A stretch of 64,000 nucleotides of DNA from Streptomyces sp. A 4/2 (GCF_940670765.1 NZ_CALNVW010000038.1:42301-106300), one strand, 5' to 3'. Counted from the stretch's first letter, positions 32,701 through 39,748 are shown. Program-made: numbers and translations. Notes: generated by a model from the sequence alone, not told the origin.

Positions 32701-33209
32701 ATCCAGGCGGTGTCGTCCAACTGGGCGTCATCGCGGGGTGGTTGGGGCGCATCGGTGGCCATCAGCGTGTCGAAGCGGGCGACACCGTCGGGCAGCGGCC
32801 CGTCCCCGGTGACCACCACCCGCAGCCGCTCGTGGCGCGGCAGTACCCGGAGCACCTGGTCCAGATGGGCGGGGTCGGTGACGAGGACCACCGCCCCGCT
32901 GTCGGTGAGCAGATGCTCCAGCTCCGCGTCGGTGGCGTGCGGATTGAGCGGCACGCCGATGGCGCTCGACCGGGCGACGGCCAGGTAACTCTCCACCATT
33001 TCGAGGCAGTTGCCGAGGAGCAGGGCCGCGCACCGGCCGCGCTCCAGGCCCAGCCCGGCCAGCTGCCCGGCGAGCCGTCCGGTGCGCTGGTGGAGTTCCG
33101 CGTAGGTGACACCGCGCCGGTCGTCCCGGAAGGCCGTCTTGTCACCGAGCCGGGCGGCGTGCTCCGCGATCAGTTCGTGCAGCGGTCGGATCAGCTCGGT
33201 GCGCAACAT
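23742..33209 (-). CDS. Self-contained PKS: CoA ligase-KR(inactive)-ACP / KS-AT-DH-KR-ACP-TE
   Basis: The 3155-residue protein loads, extends and releases an acyl chain on one polypeptide. An AMP-forming ligase (residues about 1-520, P-loop YTSGTTGTPKG near 173) activates a free acid. A KR-like domain (about 700-970) follows, with a degenerate nucleotide motif and His860/Thr864 in place of the catalytic Tyr/Asn, so it should be inactive. The loading ACP Ser is near 1011. Then come a KS with DTACSSS (near 1250), an AT with GHSVGE and HAFH (malonyl-CoA), a DH with HAMGGAVLFP and Asp in LLDAALH, a B-type KR (LDD, intact Tyr/Asn), an ACP near 2779, a linker with 9-bp repeats, and a TE with GSSSGG near 3007 plus a late His. 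One cycle predicts a 2,3-unsaturated acid built on the loaded starter. It sits 114 bases downstream of the small adenylate-forming gene. Confidence 0.92.
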   Translation of the reverse strand: MLRTELIRPLHELIAEHAARLGDKTAFRDDRRGVTYAELHQRTGRLAGQLAGLGLERGRCAALLLGNCLEMVESYLAVARSSAIGVPLNPHATDAELEHLLTDSGAVVLVTDPAHLDQVLRVLPRHERLRVVVTGDGPLPDGVARFDTLMATDAPQPPRDDAQLDDTAWMLYTSGTTGTPKGVLSTHRKSMWGVAACYAPVLGLDESDRVLWPLPLSHTVAHNLCVLGVVAVGATARIMDGLAVDEIVTALREEQSTFVCGVPTLYQHILESARGTVLGTSALRVCMVAGSGCSAALHHSFEEALGVRLLDSYGSTETGGPITTNSPTGPRIAGSCGLPVPGLTVRLTDPRTGAEAAEGREGEIWVDSPALMLGYHGRPEATAEVLADGWYRTGDLARRDDDGYLTITGRIKELIIRGGENIHPREVEDVVSEVPGVVEAAVVGKPHELLGEVPVAFVVPGPGGVDPDRLLATCRARLSYFKVPAEVYEVDRIPRTAIGKVVRQSLLDLPARVRLGGVSHHDALLRTEWVPVPTARDEGADGGGGDGEALPGFDVLACPPDPATGPYEATERVRSRVADWLAGEHPLPARLLVVTRGAVAAAPGAEPRDVAHAPVQGLLRSVQAEHPGRIVLVDLDPDTDVAADVDAEPGPDLDAGSGSDSGFDARRAVEAVEASGAREPQFALRAGAVLVPRLARVPAREGEAGDAAVLDPEGLVWVAGWTTAPGADLARHLVTAYGARHLLLTGHGPAEPAEPDEPAGSGAELSAERFRAELAELGAGATVAECDPADRNALAALFGSLDRPLTAVVQVDAATGPGSLPSRMAAAAQLHELMLTQAPEAHLVYASAAAQPGSAEESEHAPVTAYLDALAQRRRARGLPAVSVAWGPWAARADRVSLSTQQGAALFDRALTGADAALVAARLDLTGTRPGTETGPVPGLLRVLVAPRQDAAGPDAELLARRLAESSRAGRERILLELVRSEITAVLGPVRGPQDLHDVTTDTAFKDLGLDSLTAVRLRDRLASAVGVRLPATLAFDFPTPAAVAGHLLTELFGHEAPPADDSRAAVQAAAQAAAEADEPVAVVAMGCRFPGGVSSAEDLWRLVMAESDVMGAFPEDRGWDTENLFDADPDRAGRSYAPAGGFLHDADRFDAAHFGISPREALAMDPQQRLLLECSWETFERAGIDPTSLKGSRTGVFAGVMFGEYGTRLHRRLPEGVEGYLGNGSAGSVASGRISYSFGLEGPAITVDTACSSSLVALHLAARSLRSGECSLALAGGVTVMSTPSPFVEFSRQRALSPTGRCKAFSSTADGTAFGEGVGLILLERLSDARRNGHPVLAVIRGSAVNQDGASNGLTAPNGPSQQRVVRQALAAARLTPGEVDAVEGHGTGTTLGDPIEAQALLATYGQGRPADRPLWLGSLKSNIGHTQAAAGVAGVIKTVMAIRHGMLPRTLHVEQPTGHVDWSAGSVRLLTESTPWPETGRPRRAAVSSFGVSGTNAHLVLEQAPRTDPARSAPRPARTCPTAVPWVLSARSEPALHAQVERVREAAAGLDPWDAAFSLATGRAGLEYRAAVVGGDFSRIRTGRAHAGRLAVLFTGQGAQHPGMGGELYGAQPAYAAAFDEVCAALDRHLDRPLREVIADGSGLLDLTAYTQPALFAHEVALFRLLTSWGLRPDAVCGHSVGELTAAHVAGVLTLADAATLVAARGRLIQALPAGGVMVPVRATEAEIRPLLGEGVDIAAVNGPRAVVLAGDRDAVLSLAARFTGTGRAVKELRVSHAFHSARMEPMLADFRKVADGLAYRPPRIPIVSNVTGRFVDGDDICSADHWVRHVRQEVRFADGVRSLYEDGVRTFLEIGPDGPLTAAAQDCLSDVEPAGELRFVAAQRRTSAQLPALADALGALYTTGTDLDWPAFFAGSGARRTDLPTYAFQRERYWLEAGAAPDDPASLGQRSAAHALLGAAVRLADGEGVLLTGRLAVRSQPWLADHAMGGAVLFPGTGFVELAVRAGDEVGCDALDELVIGAPLVLHRQGGTRIQVRVGEPDASGRRPVAVYSCSEDGDGDAPGPEGGTEWTRHASGFLTGTDRAAVPEPSPQTPFDFTVWPPNGAEAVPVDGVYDGLAASGHGYGPAFQGLRALWRRGDETFAEVELPVPAGEFGIHPALLDAALHADIVGGQPAEDGVLRLPFSWHDVRLSASGATALRVRLRRGADGGCAVEAADRSGTPVISIGAFRTRPVSPAATVSGAAPLRDALFRTDWTPVAAPAVVPDRRWAVVGAVGAPPDAVWTYPDLAAVGASAGASAGASEGEGAAPDFVLVPLEPVDSTAADGAAQAPSATAVRTAVLDALDRIREWLADERLASSRLVLATRGAVSTAAGDTVGDLAHAAVWGLARSAQSEHPGRIVLADLDPAARDRSGMAAVAALAAAVESGEEQFALRSGDVLVPRLVRVPVPDTDRTATPLDPEGVVLITGGTGTLGRLFARHLVAARGARHLLLVSRTGQRAEGARELVAELAEAGARAETVSCDVADPDALAALVGGLDRPLTAVIHTAGVLDDGVLASLTPERVDRVLRPKADAALHLHELTRHTDLAEFVVFSSVAGVLGGPGQANYAAANAFLDALVQHRRAQGLPGTALAWGLWAPQDGTGMAAGLSATDRGRMSRDGMRALSPAQGLALFDAAAGHDEAVLVAARIDPAARRADTEPVPALLRGLVRRPARRTADSGPGAAASLLQRLAGRSAPERQDILLALVRSEVAAVLGFTGPDAIAPAQSLGEAGFDSLTAVELRNRLGAATALRLPTTLVFDRPTPTALAEHLAEQLPAGAPDPASAQPGSASVQPQSVKSVKSVKSVQSVQSVQSVRSVPGRYAADGEADSSPTLGTLFREACRSGRSAQGFAFLRGAAELRPSFTSPGDFGRDRAPVALSSGTGAPTLVCLSSYVALGGVHEYARFASHFRGERAVRALPNPGFGEGEPLPLTRRTVVEAQTALVQQCAEGGPFVLVGSSSGGLLAHEVACGLAGSGTPPDAVVLLDSYVPTGVESSLDAFRDALVEGMYERQGAFGAMDFTRLTAMSRYFELFAGWRAAPLSVPTLLVRASQPLPSADGGDWQAHWPGARTTVDVPGDHFTMMETHAATTARAVREWLGAEPGPDGS
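24617..24690 (-). repeat. In-frame 9-bp tandem repeat before the thioesterase domain
   Basis: About seven or eight copies of a 9-base unit encode repeated Ser-Val-Gln / Ser-Val-Lys triplets in the ACP-TE linker. The units fall into two runs (Gln then Lys variants), which points to recent slippage. Confidence 0.85.
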
Positions 33210-33323
33210 GCCGCCATGCCTCTCGGGAGGGTTTCGAGGTGAGGCGGGTGCGTCGGCACCGCCCGACCGCTGAACTGCCCGGCGGCGGGCGCCGGCCGGT
33301 GCTGCCGTACGAGGACCGGTGGC

Positions 33324-34409
33324 TCAGTACAGGCCCTCGGGCTTGTCGGCGGTGACCTGGAGGGGCTGCACGTTGGCCACCCCGTCGCAGGGCCACTGGT
33401 CCGAGGTCCGGAACCGGATCGCCTGGTCGCGCTCCAGGACGTTGGGCAGGAAGAGGTCCTCGTGCAGCACCATCAGCCGCACCCGGCCCACCTCGCCGTA
33501 CTCCACGACCCGGGTGGGGTCGGTCTTGTCGACGACGGTCATCGTGGTGTGCGGGAAGTTCGGCACGTAGGGCAGGGTCGCGCCGCCGTCGGGTGACGGC
33601 AGGCCGTTGCCGTTGCCGAAGGTGTTGCCGTACGTGGTCCCGATGACCCCGCCGGGCATGGCGTCGGCGAACTTCCGGTAGGCGTCCGGGGTGAACTGGG
33701 TGCCGCCCAGGTAGACGCCGGAGAGCTTGGCCATCAGGTCGGGCCTGCGGTTGATCAGGGCCTGCACGGTGGCGGGGGTGGTCCGCAGGTAGTCCACCGG
33801 GCGGGTGTCCATGATGTCGACGATCTGCTCGATGACATGGCCGATGTACTCGTCCATCTCAAGGAGGCGCCCACCCCGGATGAGGTGCTTGATCCATCGC
33901 GGGTCGAGGTCGATCGAGTACACCGTGGAGCCGTACATGTCGGCCAGGTGGTCCGCCTCCTCGCCCACCAGGTGCGGGCCGCTGGGGCAGGCGTCGACCC
34001 AGACGCCGCCGGGCCTGAACCCGGCCATCTGCCGTCCGAGGTGGCGCCAGGCGGCCCAGTGCCGGCTCATCGCCTCGGTGTAGAAGGCGCGGCACGGCTT
34101 GCCCGTCGTGCCGCCCGACTCCCAGACCCGCCCGGCCAGTGGGCGGGCCACGCTCGCCGGTACGAAGTCGGCGGGGTCACCGTCGCGCAGGACCGCCAGG
34201 TCGAAGTTGTCGAACTGCGCCAGCTCCTCGTAGCGGGTGATCGCCAGGGGGTCGAAGTCGAGTTCGGTCCGCTTCTTCAGCCAGTAGGCGGACCCGTCCT
34301 CCGGGTCGAAGTGCCGCCGCAGCACGTGCCGCGTCCATGCGTCGAGGTCCTGGGCCAGCCAGCCATCGGTCAGCCCCTTCAGCTCATCCGTACTCAACTT
34401 CACCGACAT
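33324..34409 (-). CDS. Short adenylate-forming enzyme (PaaK/EhpF-like), C-terminal domain missing
   Basis: The 361-residue protein resembles the AMP-binding core of phenylacetate-CoA-ligase-like and EhpF-like enzymes. The phosphate-binding loop is ESGGTTGKPCRAF. A later YGNTFGNG stretch fits the aromatic A5-type motif, and GEVGRVRLMVL fits the region before the hinge. Family members usually run about 430-500 residues and end in a mobile C-terminal domain with a catalytic Lys; this one ends without it. It lies directly upstream of the CoA-ligase PKS on the same strand, so it may adenylate the same or a related aromatic acid. Substrate is unknown. A candidate operator lies just upstream of the ATG. 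Confidence 0.75.
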   Translation of the reverse strand: MSVKLSTDELKGLTDGWLAQDLDAWTRHVLRRHFDPEDGSAYWLKKRTELDFDPLAITRYEELAQFDNFDLAVLRDGDPADFVPASVARPLAGRVWESGGTTGKPCRAFYTEAMSRHWAAWRHLGRQMAGFRPGGVWVDACPSGPHLVGEEADHLADMYGSTVYSIDLDPRWIKHLIRGGRLLEMDEYIGHVIEQIVDIMDTRPVDYLRTTPATVQALINRRPDLMAKLSGVYLGGTQFTPDAYRKFADAMPGGVIGTTYGNTFGNGNGLPSPDGGATLPYVPNFPHTTMTVVDKTDPTRVVEYGEVGRVRLMVLHEDLFLPNVLERDQAIRFRTSDQWPCDGVANVQPLQVTADKPEGLY

Positions 34410-34433
34410 GGCCGCAGTATCGGCCGGATCGTA

Positions 34434-34449
34434 GTGAGGAAGTCCCTAG
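34434..34449. promoter_or_regulatory. Candidate PAS-LuxR-type operator before the adenylate-forming gene
   Basis: GTGAGGAAGTCCCTAG matches CTVGGGAWWTCCCBAG at 13 of 16 positions by eye, with a perfect TCCCTAG half. It begins 25 bases upstream of the adenylate-forming gene's ATG, where a -35 region would lie for a short leader. Confidence 0.45.
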
Positions 34450-34561
34450 GACCTGGTCCCCGGGACCTGTCCGGCACGGGGCGCCGGTCACGCGGGGAGG
34501 CCCCGGCGGCACACGCCGGGGCCTCCCTCGGCAGAGCGGCCACCGGGCCGCCCCGCATCGC

Positions 34562-36217
34562 TCAACTGCCGGACGGCCAGGGGATCTCGGGCGCGATGTA
34601 GTAGTTCACCCGGGCCTCCCGCAGCCGGGGCCCCTGGGCGGCGAGACGCGTCTTGAAGCTGTCCCAGTTGTGGCTCGACTCGGGCGACCAGCCGATCTCC
34701 GCGATGGAGAGGAGTCTCGGGAACGCGAGGTTCTCCAGCTGGTCCATACCGAAGACGGTCTCCGTCCACAACGGGGCTTCCACTCCGGCGATCGCCGACT
34801 CGGGCAGCCCCTTGAGCACCGTCTTCGGATCCCAGTTGTACGAGTCCGGCACATCGGTCGTACCGGCCCAGGTGTTGCCGACGGGGTACTCGGGCTTCTC
34901 CGCGTTGTACTTCATGTCGATGTACGCGTGGTCGGACGGGGCCATGACGACCTTCGCGCCGCCCTTGGCCGCGGCGATCACCTCGTCGTCGCCGATCCCG
35001 ACGCCCCAGAGCTCGGTCGTCGTGGTCGCCGGGTCCAGGCCGACCGCCGACTCCTGCCAGCCGTACACCTTCTTGCCGTACTTCTGGACGAGGGGTCCGA
35101 CCTTGTTGTAGTAGGTCTTCAGCTCGGCGGCCGACCGGTTCTGCGTCTCGTCACCGCCGATGCCGATGTACGGCCCCGGGGTCATCTCCGCGACCTCCTT
35201 GATCACCTGGTCCATGAAGGTGTAGGTGATCGGCTTGTCGACGCAGAGCAGGCCCTCGTCGCTCTTGAGGAAGCCGGTGTACAACTCCCGCGCCTTGCCG
35301 TCGCAGTTCAGCTCGGCGTACGAGGCCAGCGCCGCCTGCTGGTGGTCGGAGCCCTCGATCTCGGGAATCACGGTGACGCCGCGCGACCAGGCGTACCCGA
35401 CGATGTCCTTGTACTGGGCCTTGGTGTAGTAGCCCTTCGATATGCCGCCGACCCCGGTGCTGCCGCCGATCTTGGTGAGATTCGGCCAGGAGTCGATCTG
35501 GATGCGCCAGCCCTGGTCGTCGACCAGGTGCAGATGCAGGTAATTGATCTTGTAGCGCGCGAGGTCGTCGATGTACCGCTTCACCCCGGTGTCGGGCATG
35601 AAGTTCCGCGCGACGTCGAGCATCGCCCCGCGGAAGCCGTACCGCGGCTGGTCCTTGATCGTGCCGCCCTGGATCCGCCAGGGTCCGCCGACGGGCTTCG
35701 GGCTCTCCAGCTTCGCGGGCAGCAGCTGCCGCAGTGTCTCGATGCCGTTGAACAGGCCCTCGCGCTTGTTCGCCCGGATCGTCACGGCCTTGGACGTGAC
35801 GTCCAGCTGGTAACCCTCGGCGCCCTTCACCGAGTCGGCACCGCCCAGCACCAGCGCGACGCCGGTCGGCGTGGTGGAGGACGGCACACTGCGCACCGGC
35901 AGGGCGTACCCGGTCGGCTTGCGCAGCAGCCCCGCGAGGAAGTCCGCGGCGTCCTTCGCGTCGGCGGAACCGGCGGTCGCCTGGATCGCGGCGCCGGGCG
36001 AGAGGGTGTACGCCACACCCGGCTTGGTCTGCACGCTGGCCGGCTGGGGTACCACCCGGGTCAGCGGCACTGCGCCGCTCGCCGCCGGAGTGGAGGACGT
36101 GCTGCCCCACGCCGCCGCGGTGGAGACACCGACCGTGACGACCATCGCCACGGCGATGACCGAGGTCTTCGTGCGTCTGCTGAGGGGCCGTCCGGGCAGC
36201 CTTCCACTTACATTCAT
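34562..36217 (-). CDS. Secreted GH20 beta-N-acetylhexosaminidase-like glycosidase
   Basis: The 551-residue protein has a signal peptide (RRTKTSVIAVAMVVTVGVST, then Ala-rich). A GH20b-like N-terminal domain precedes a catalytic TIM barrel from about residue 200. The catalytic Asp356-Glu357 pair is in GIGGDETQ. HLHLVDDQGWRI is the substrate-assistance barrel motif, and PEIEGSDHQ replaces the usual PEIDMPGH. The ATG at 36217 is chosen because it begins the signal peptide. It is divergent from a glycosyltransferase gene inside the cluster. It may be an ordinary chitobiase, or a secreted glycosidase that removes a protecting sugar from the product, as OleR and DesR (other families) do. Confidence 0.88.
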   Translation of the reverse strand: MNVSGRLPGRPLSRRTKTSVIAVAMVVTVGVSTAAAWGSTSSTPAASGAVPLTRVVPQPASVQTKPGVAYTLSPGAAIQATAGSADAKDAADFLAGLLRKPTGYALPVRSVPSSTTPTGVALVLGGADSVKGAEGYQLDVTSKAVTIRANKREGLFNGIETLRQLLPAKLESPKPVGGPWRIQGGTIKDQPRYGFRGAMLDVARNFMPDTGVKRYIDDLARYKINYLHLHLVDDQGWRIQIDSWPNLTKIGGSTGVGGISKGYYTKAQYKDIVGYAWSRGVTVIPEIEGSDHQQAALASYAELNCDGKARELYTGFLKSDEGLLCVDKPITYTFMDQVIKEVAEMTPGPYIGIGGDETQNRSAAELKTYYNKVGPLVQKYGKKVYGWQESAVGLDPATTTTELWGVGIGDDEVIAAAKGGAKVVMAPSDHAYIDMKYNAEKPEYPVGNTWAGTTDVPDSYNWDPKTVLKGLPESAIAGVEAPLWTETVFGMDQLENLAFPRLLSIAEIGWSPESSHNWDSFKTRLAAQGPRLREARVNYYIAPEIPWPSGS

Positions 36218-36292
36218 CTCGGACCGTGTCTCTCTCGCGAAGCTGGTCGGATTAGTAATGACTCTGTCAAAGACCACCTTCGCCGCTATGGA

Positions 36293-36308
36293 CTAGCGGG
36301 AGCCCTAG
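36293..36308. promoter_or_regulatory. Palindromic operator candidate between GH20 and glycosyltransferase genes
   Basis: CTAGCGGGAGCCCTAG has CTAG at both ends and sits in a larger inverted repeat (GACTAG...CTAGTC, 36291-36310). It matches the PimM-type consensus at about 12 of 16 positions. It ends 52 bases before the GTG at 36361. A CATACT box seven bases before that GTG could be a -10 element of a leaderless transcript. Confidence 0.45.
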
Positions 36309-36360
36309 TCTTCCCAACTCCGCTGTCGTGCTGGGCAATTCGCGGGTGCATACTCGCGCC

Positions 36361-37653
36361 GTGAATGGACAATCAGGTCTGAATCCCGCGCCTCACCCGC
36401 CCAGACACGTCGCCGTCCTCACCTTCCCCGCGTACGCGCACATCGCGCCCACGCTGCCGATGCTGGCCGAACTGGTCCGGCGCGGGAACCGGGTGACCTG
36501 CTTCGTCACCGAGCGTTTCGCCGACATGGTCCGCGCCGTCGGGGCGGAGGCCGTCGTGTACGCCTCCCGGTTCCCGTGGGCCGACGGACCGACCGGGTCC
36601 GCCGTGGAGAACATCCTGGAGTTCTTCGAGGAGTCGCTCGCCCCCCTGCAGGCGGTGGTGGACCGGTTCGGCGAAAGACACCCCGATCTCATCGCCCACG
36701 ACCTCGCGGCGTCCGAGACCGGCCGGATCCTGGCCCGCGCCTGGGACGTCCCCGTCGTACAGCTCTGCCCGACCATCGCGTCGAGCCCCGGGTTCTCCAT
36801 GTCCGACCGCCAGAGCCAGGAGGTCACCGGCCCGCCGCCGGAGCCGGTCGACCCCCAGGACCCCCTGATCACCGAATTCGTCGCCCGCCGGGACAAGCTG
36901 CTCACCTCTTGCGGGCTGGACCAGGTCCCGATCGACGGCTTCGGCGCCGAGCACGGCGACAACATCGTCTTCCTGCCGAAGGAATTCCAGATCGCCCCGG
37001 AGACGTTCGACGACCGGTTCGCCTTCGTCGGGCCGTGCCTGGCCGACGAGCCGGACGAGGCGGCCTCCACCAGCTGGTCGCCGCCCGCCGACGGACGGCC
37101 GGTGCTGCTGCTCTCGCTCGGCAGCTCCTACACCCCCGACCAGGGCAGTTTCCTGCGCTCCTGCGTCGAGGCGCTGGCCGGCTCACCGTGGCACATCGTG
37201 ATGACCCTCGGCCACCGCGTCACCCTCGACGAGCTGGGCCCGCTGCCCGGCAACGTGGAGGCGCACCAGTGGCTGCGCCACCCCGAAGTGCTGCGGCACG
37301 CCACGGCGTTCATCACGCACGCCGGGATGGGCAGCGTCATGGAGTCGCTCTTCTTCGGCGTGCCCATGGTGCTCGTGCCGTTCCACATCGACCAGCGGGT
37401 CATCTCCGCCCAGGTGGCGGACCTCGACCTGGGCCGCGTCCTGTACCGGGAGGCGACCGGCCCGGACGCGCTGCGTGCGGCGGTCGACGAGGTCGCCACC
37501 AGTGCGCGGATCCGTGCCGCGGTCTCCCGGATGCGCCGGGACGTGCGCGAGGCGGGTGGTGCGGTGCGCGGCGCCGACGCGGCCGAGGCTCTGATGCGCC
37601 GTCCCCGACCGGCCGACCACCCAGCCCCGCCTACGGAAGTGACTCACCCATGA
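36361..37653 (+). CDS. GT1-family (MGT-type) glycosyltransferase
   Basis: The 430-residue GT-B enzyme has the acceptor-side AYAHIAP motif with the putative catalytic His and the donor-site THAGMGSVMESLFFGVP block. GTG at 36361 is preferred because the protein aligns with family starts from there; an in-frame GTG at 36328 would add 11 residues. It opens an operon in which every following gene overlaps its predecessor by four bases: rfbA, two more glycosyltransferases, P450. Donor and acceptor are unknown. Confidence 0.88.
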   Translation: MNGQSGLNPAPHPPRHVAVLTFPAYAHIAPTLPMLAELVRRGNRVTCFVTERFADMVRAVGAEAVVYASRFPWADGPTGSAVENILEFFEESLAPLQAVVDRFGERHPDLIAHDLAASETGRILARAWDVPVVQLCPTIASSPGFSMSDRQSQEVTGPPPEPVDPQDPLITEFVARRDKLLTSCGLDQVPIDGFGAEHGDNIVFLPKEFQIAPETFDDRFAFVGPCLADEPDEAASTSWSPPADGRPVLLLSLGSSYTPDQGSFLRSCVEALAGSPWHIVMTLGHRVTLDELGPLPGNVEAHQWLRHPEVLRHATAFITHAGMGSVMESLFFGVPMVLVPFHIDQRVISAQVADLDLGRVLYREATGPDALRAAVDEVATSARIRAAVSRMRRDVREAGGAVRGADAAEALMRRPRPADHPAPPTEVTHP

Positions 37654-38531
37654 AGGGCATCATCCTCGCCGGGGGCGCCGGAACGCGCCTGCACCCCGTG
37701 ACGCTGGCCGTCTCCAAACAGCTGCTGCCCATCTACGACAAGCCCATGATCTACTACCCGCTGTCGGTGCTGATGCTCGGCGACATCCGGGACATCCTGA
37801 TCATCTCCACGCCCGAGGACCAGCCGCTCTTCCAGCGGCTGCTCGGCGACGGCTCGGAACTCGGGCTGAATCTGAGCTACGCCGTCCAGCCGGAGCCCGG
37901 CGGGCTGCCCGAGGCGTTCATCATCGGCGCGGACCATGTCGGCGACGACTCGATCGCGCTGATCCTCGGCGACAACATCTTCTACGGGCCCGGCCTCTCC
38001 GGCTTCCTCCACGACAGCCGGCAGACCCTGGACGGCTGTGTGCTGTTCGGCTACCGCGTCTCCGACCCGGAGCGGTACGGCGTGGGCGAGGTCGACGACG
38101 ACGGGCGGCTGGTCGCCATCGAGGAGAAGCCCGCCCACCCGCGTACCGACCGGGCCATCACCGGTCTGTACTTCTTCGACAACACCGCCCTGGACATCGC
38201 GAAGAACCTCACCCCGTCGGCGCGCGGCGAGCTGGAGATCACCGATGTCATCCGGCCCTACCAGCGGGAGGGCCGGGCGAAGGTGATCGACCTCGGGCGC
38301 GGCTTCGCCTGGCTGGACACCGGGACCCACGACTCGCTGCTCGACGCGGGCCAGTACGTCCAGGTGCTGGAGCGGCGGCAGGGCGTCCGTATCGCCTGCA
38401 TCGAGGAGATCGCGCTGCGACGCGGCTTCATCGACGCGGAGGCCTGCTACCGGCGCGGGGCCGCGCTGCCCAAGTCGGGCTACGGGCAGTACGTCATGGA
38501 GATCGCCACGACCGAAACGGAGCGCCGATGA
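37650..38531 (+). CDS. rfbA: Glucose-1-phosphate thymidylyltransferase
   Basis: The 293-residue enzyme makes dTDP-glucose from glucose-1-phosphate and dTTP, the first step for all dTDP-deoxysugars. The nucleotide-binding start MKGIILAGGAGTRLHP, the SKQLLPIYDKPMIYYP motif, GDNIFYG and the FAWLDTGTHDSL block are all canonical for RfbA/RmlA. Length is standard. It is coupled by ATGA to glycosyltransferases on both sides, so it is dedicated to the cluster rather than to cell-wall rhamnose. Confidence 0.97.
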   Translation: MKGIILAGGAGTRLHPVTLAVSKQLLPIYDKPMIYYPLSVLMLGDIRDILIISTPEDQPLFQRLLGDGSELGLNLSYAVQPEPGGLPEAFIIGADHVGDDSIALILGDNIFYGPGLSGFLHDSRQTLDGCVLFGYRVSDPERYGVGEVDDDGRLVAIEEKPAHPRTDRAITGLYFFDNTALDIAKNLTPSARGELEITDVIRPYQREGRAKVIDLGRGFAWLDTGTHDSLLDAGQYVQVLERRQGVRIACIEEIALRRGFIDAEACYRRGAALPKSGYGQYVMEIATTETERR

Positions 38532-39748
38532 CCACCGGCCGCCACATCGCCTTCTTCAACTATCCGGCCCACGGCCACGTCAACCCGACCCTGCCGGTCG
38601 TCGCCGAACTCGTCCGCCGCGGCCACCGGGTGTCGTACGTGGTCGCCTCGCACTTCGCCGACGTCGTCGCGGCGACCGGGGCCGACGTCATCCCCTACGA
38701 ATCGCTCGTCCCCAAGTCGTGGAACACCGTGGCCATCCCGTCGGAGATCACCGGTGACGACATGGCCCAGGCGGGCCTGGTGCACCTCTCGGAGGTCTTC
38801 ACGCCGCTCGCCGAGGCGGAACGCCGTCTCGGCGCCGACCGGCCGGACCTGATGGTGTACGACTCGTTCGGCTACGCCACCGGCCGTCTGCTCGCGCGCA
38901 AGTGGGACCTGCCCACCGCGCTGACCGCGACCACCTTCGTGTCCAGCAACACGTTCTCCCCGTACGCCGCACTGGCCGCGTCCATGTCCCCGCCGGATCC
39001 GGACCATCCGGCGCTGCGGCAGGCGCAGGAGAAGATGCGCGGGACGCTGGACGCCCACGGGCTCACCGGTCTGTCGAACGAGGACTTCGCCGGGGCCGCC
39101 GAGGAACAGACCCTGGTGTTCGTGCCCCCCGAGTTCCAGCCCGGCATCGAGACGTTCGACGCCCGGCACGTCTTCGTCGGCCCGTGCATCGGCGACCGTG
39201 CCGGGCAGGGCACGTGGCAGCCGCCGTCGGACGGCAGGCCGGTGGTGCTGGTCGCGCTCGGCAGCTTCGGGTACGAGAACCAGGCGGCGTTCTACCGGGA
39301 CGCCCTCGCGGCGCTGGCCGACCAGCCGATGCACGTCGTCATGTCGCTCGGCGGCCTGGTCACACCGGACGACCTGGGCCCGCTCCCGCCGCACGTCGAG
39401 GCGCGGCCGTGGGTGCCGCAGCTGGCCGTGCTCGCGCACGCGTCGGCGTTCGTCTCGCACGCCGGGATGGGCAGCACCATGGAGTCGCTGTACTACGGCG
39501 TACCGCCGGTCGTCGTCCCGCGCACCGGCGAACAGGACCTGGTCGCAGCCCGGTTGACCGAGCTGGGGCTCGGCCGCTCCCTCACCCCGGACGCGCTGAC
39601 GGCGGACCGGCTGCGGGACGCGGTGCTCGGTCTGGCCGAGGACGCCGCGGCCCGGCAGCGGGTGAAGGACCTGTCCGCGAGCATCGCGGGCCGGGGCGGG
39701 CCGGCGCTCGCCGCCGACACCGTCGAGGCCCGGCTGGCCGCCTCATGA
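38528..39748 (+). CDS. GT1-family (MGT-type) glycosyltransferase
   Basis: The 406-residue GT-B enzyme has the YPAHGHVNP motif near the N-terminus and the donor-site SHAGMGSTMESLYYGVP block, followed by PRTGEQDLVAARLTELGLG. It is similar in size and motifs to the glycosyltransferases at 36361 and 39745, suggesting expansion by duplication. The start overlaps the rfbA stop and the stop overlaps the next start. It probably adds one sugar of an oligosaccharide chain; which one cannot be told. Confidence 0.9.
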   Translation: MTTGRHIAFFNYPAHGHVNPTLPVVAELVRRGHRVSYVVASHFADVVAATGADVIPYESLVPKSWNTVAIPSEITGDDMAQAGLVHLSEVFTPLAEAERRLGADRPDLMVYDSFGYATGRLLARKWDLPTALTATTFVSSNTFSPYAALAASMSPPDPDHPALRQAQEKMRGTLDAHGLTGLSNEDFAGAAEEQTLVFVPPEFQPGIETFDARHVFVGPCIGDRAGQGTWQPPSDGRPVVLVALGSFGYENQAAFYRDALAALADQPMHVVMSLGGLVTPDDLGPLPPHVEARPWVPQLAVLAHASAFVSHAGMGSTMESLYYGVPPVVVPRTGEQDLVAARLTELGLGRSLTPDALTADRLRDAVLGLAEDAAARQRVKDLSASIAGRGGPALAADTVEARLAAS

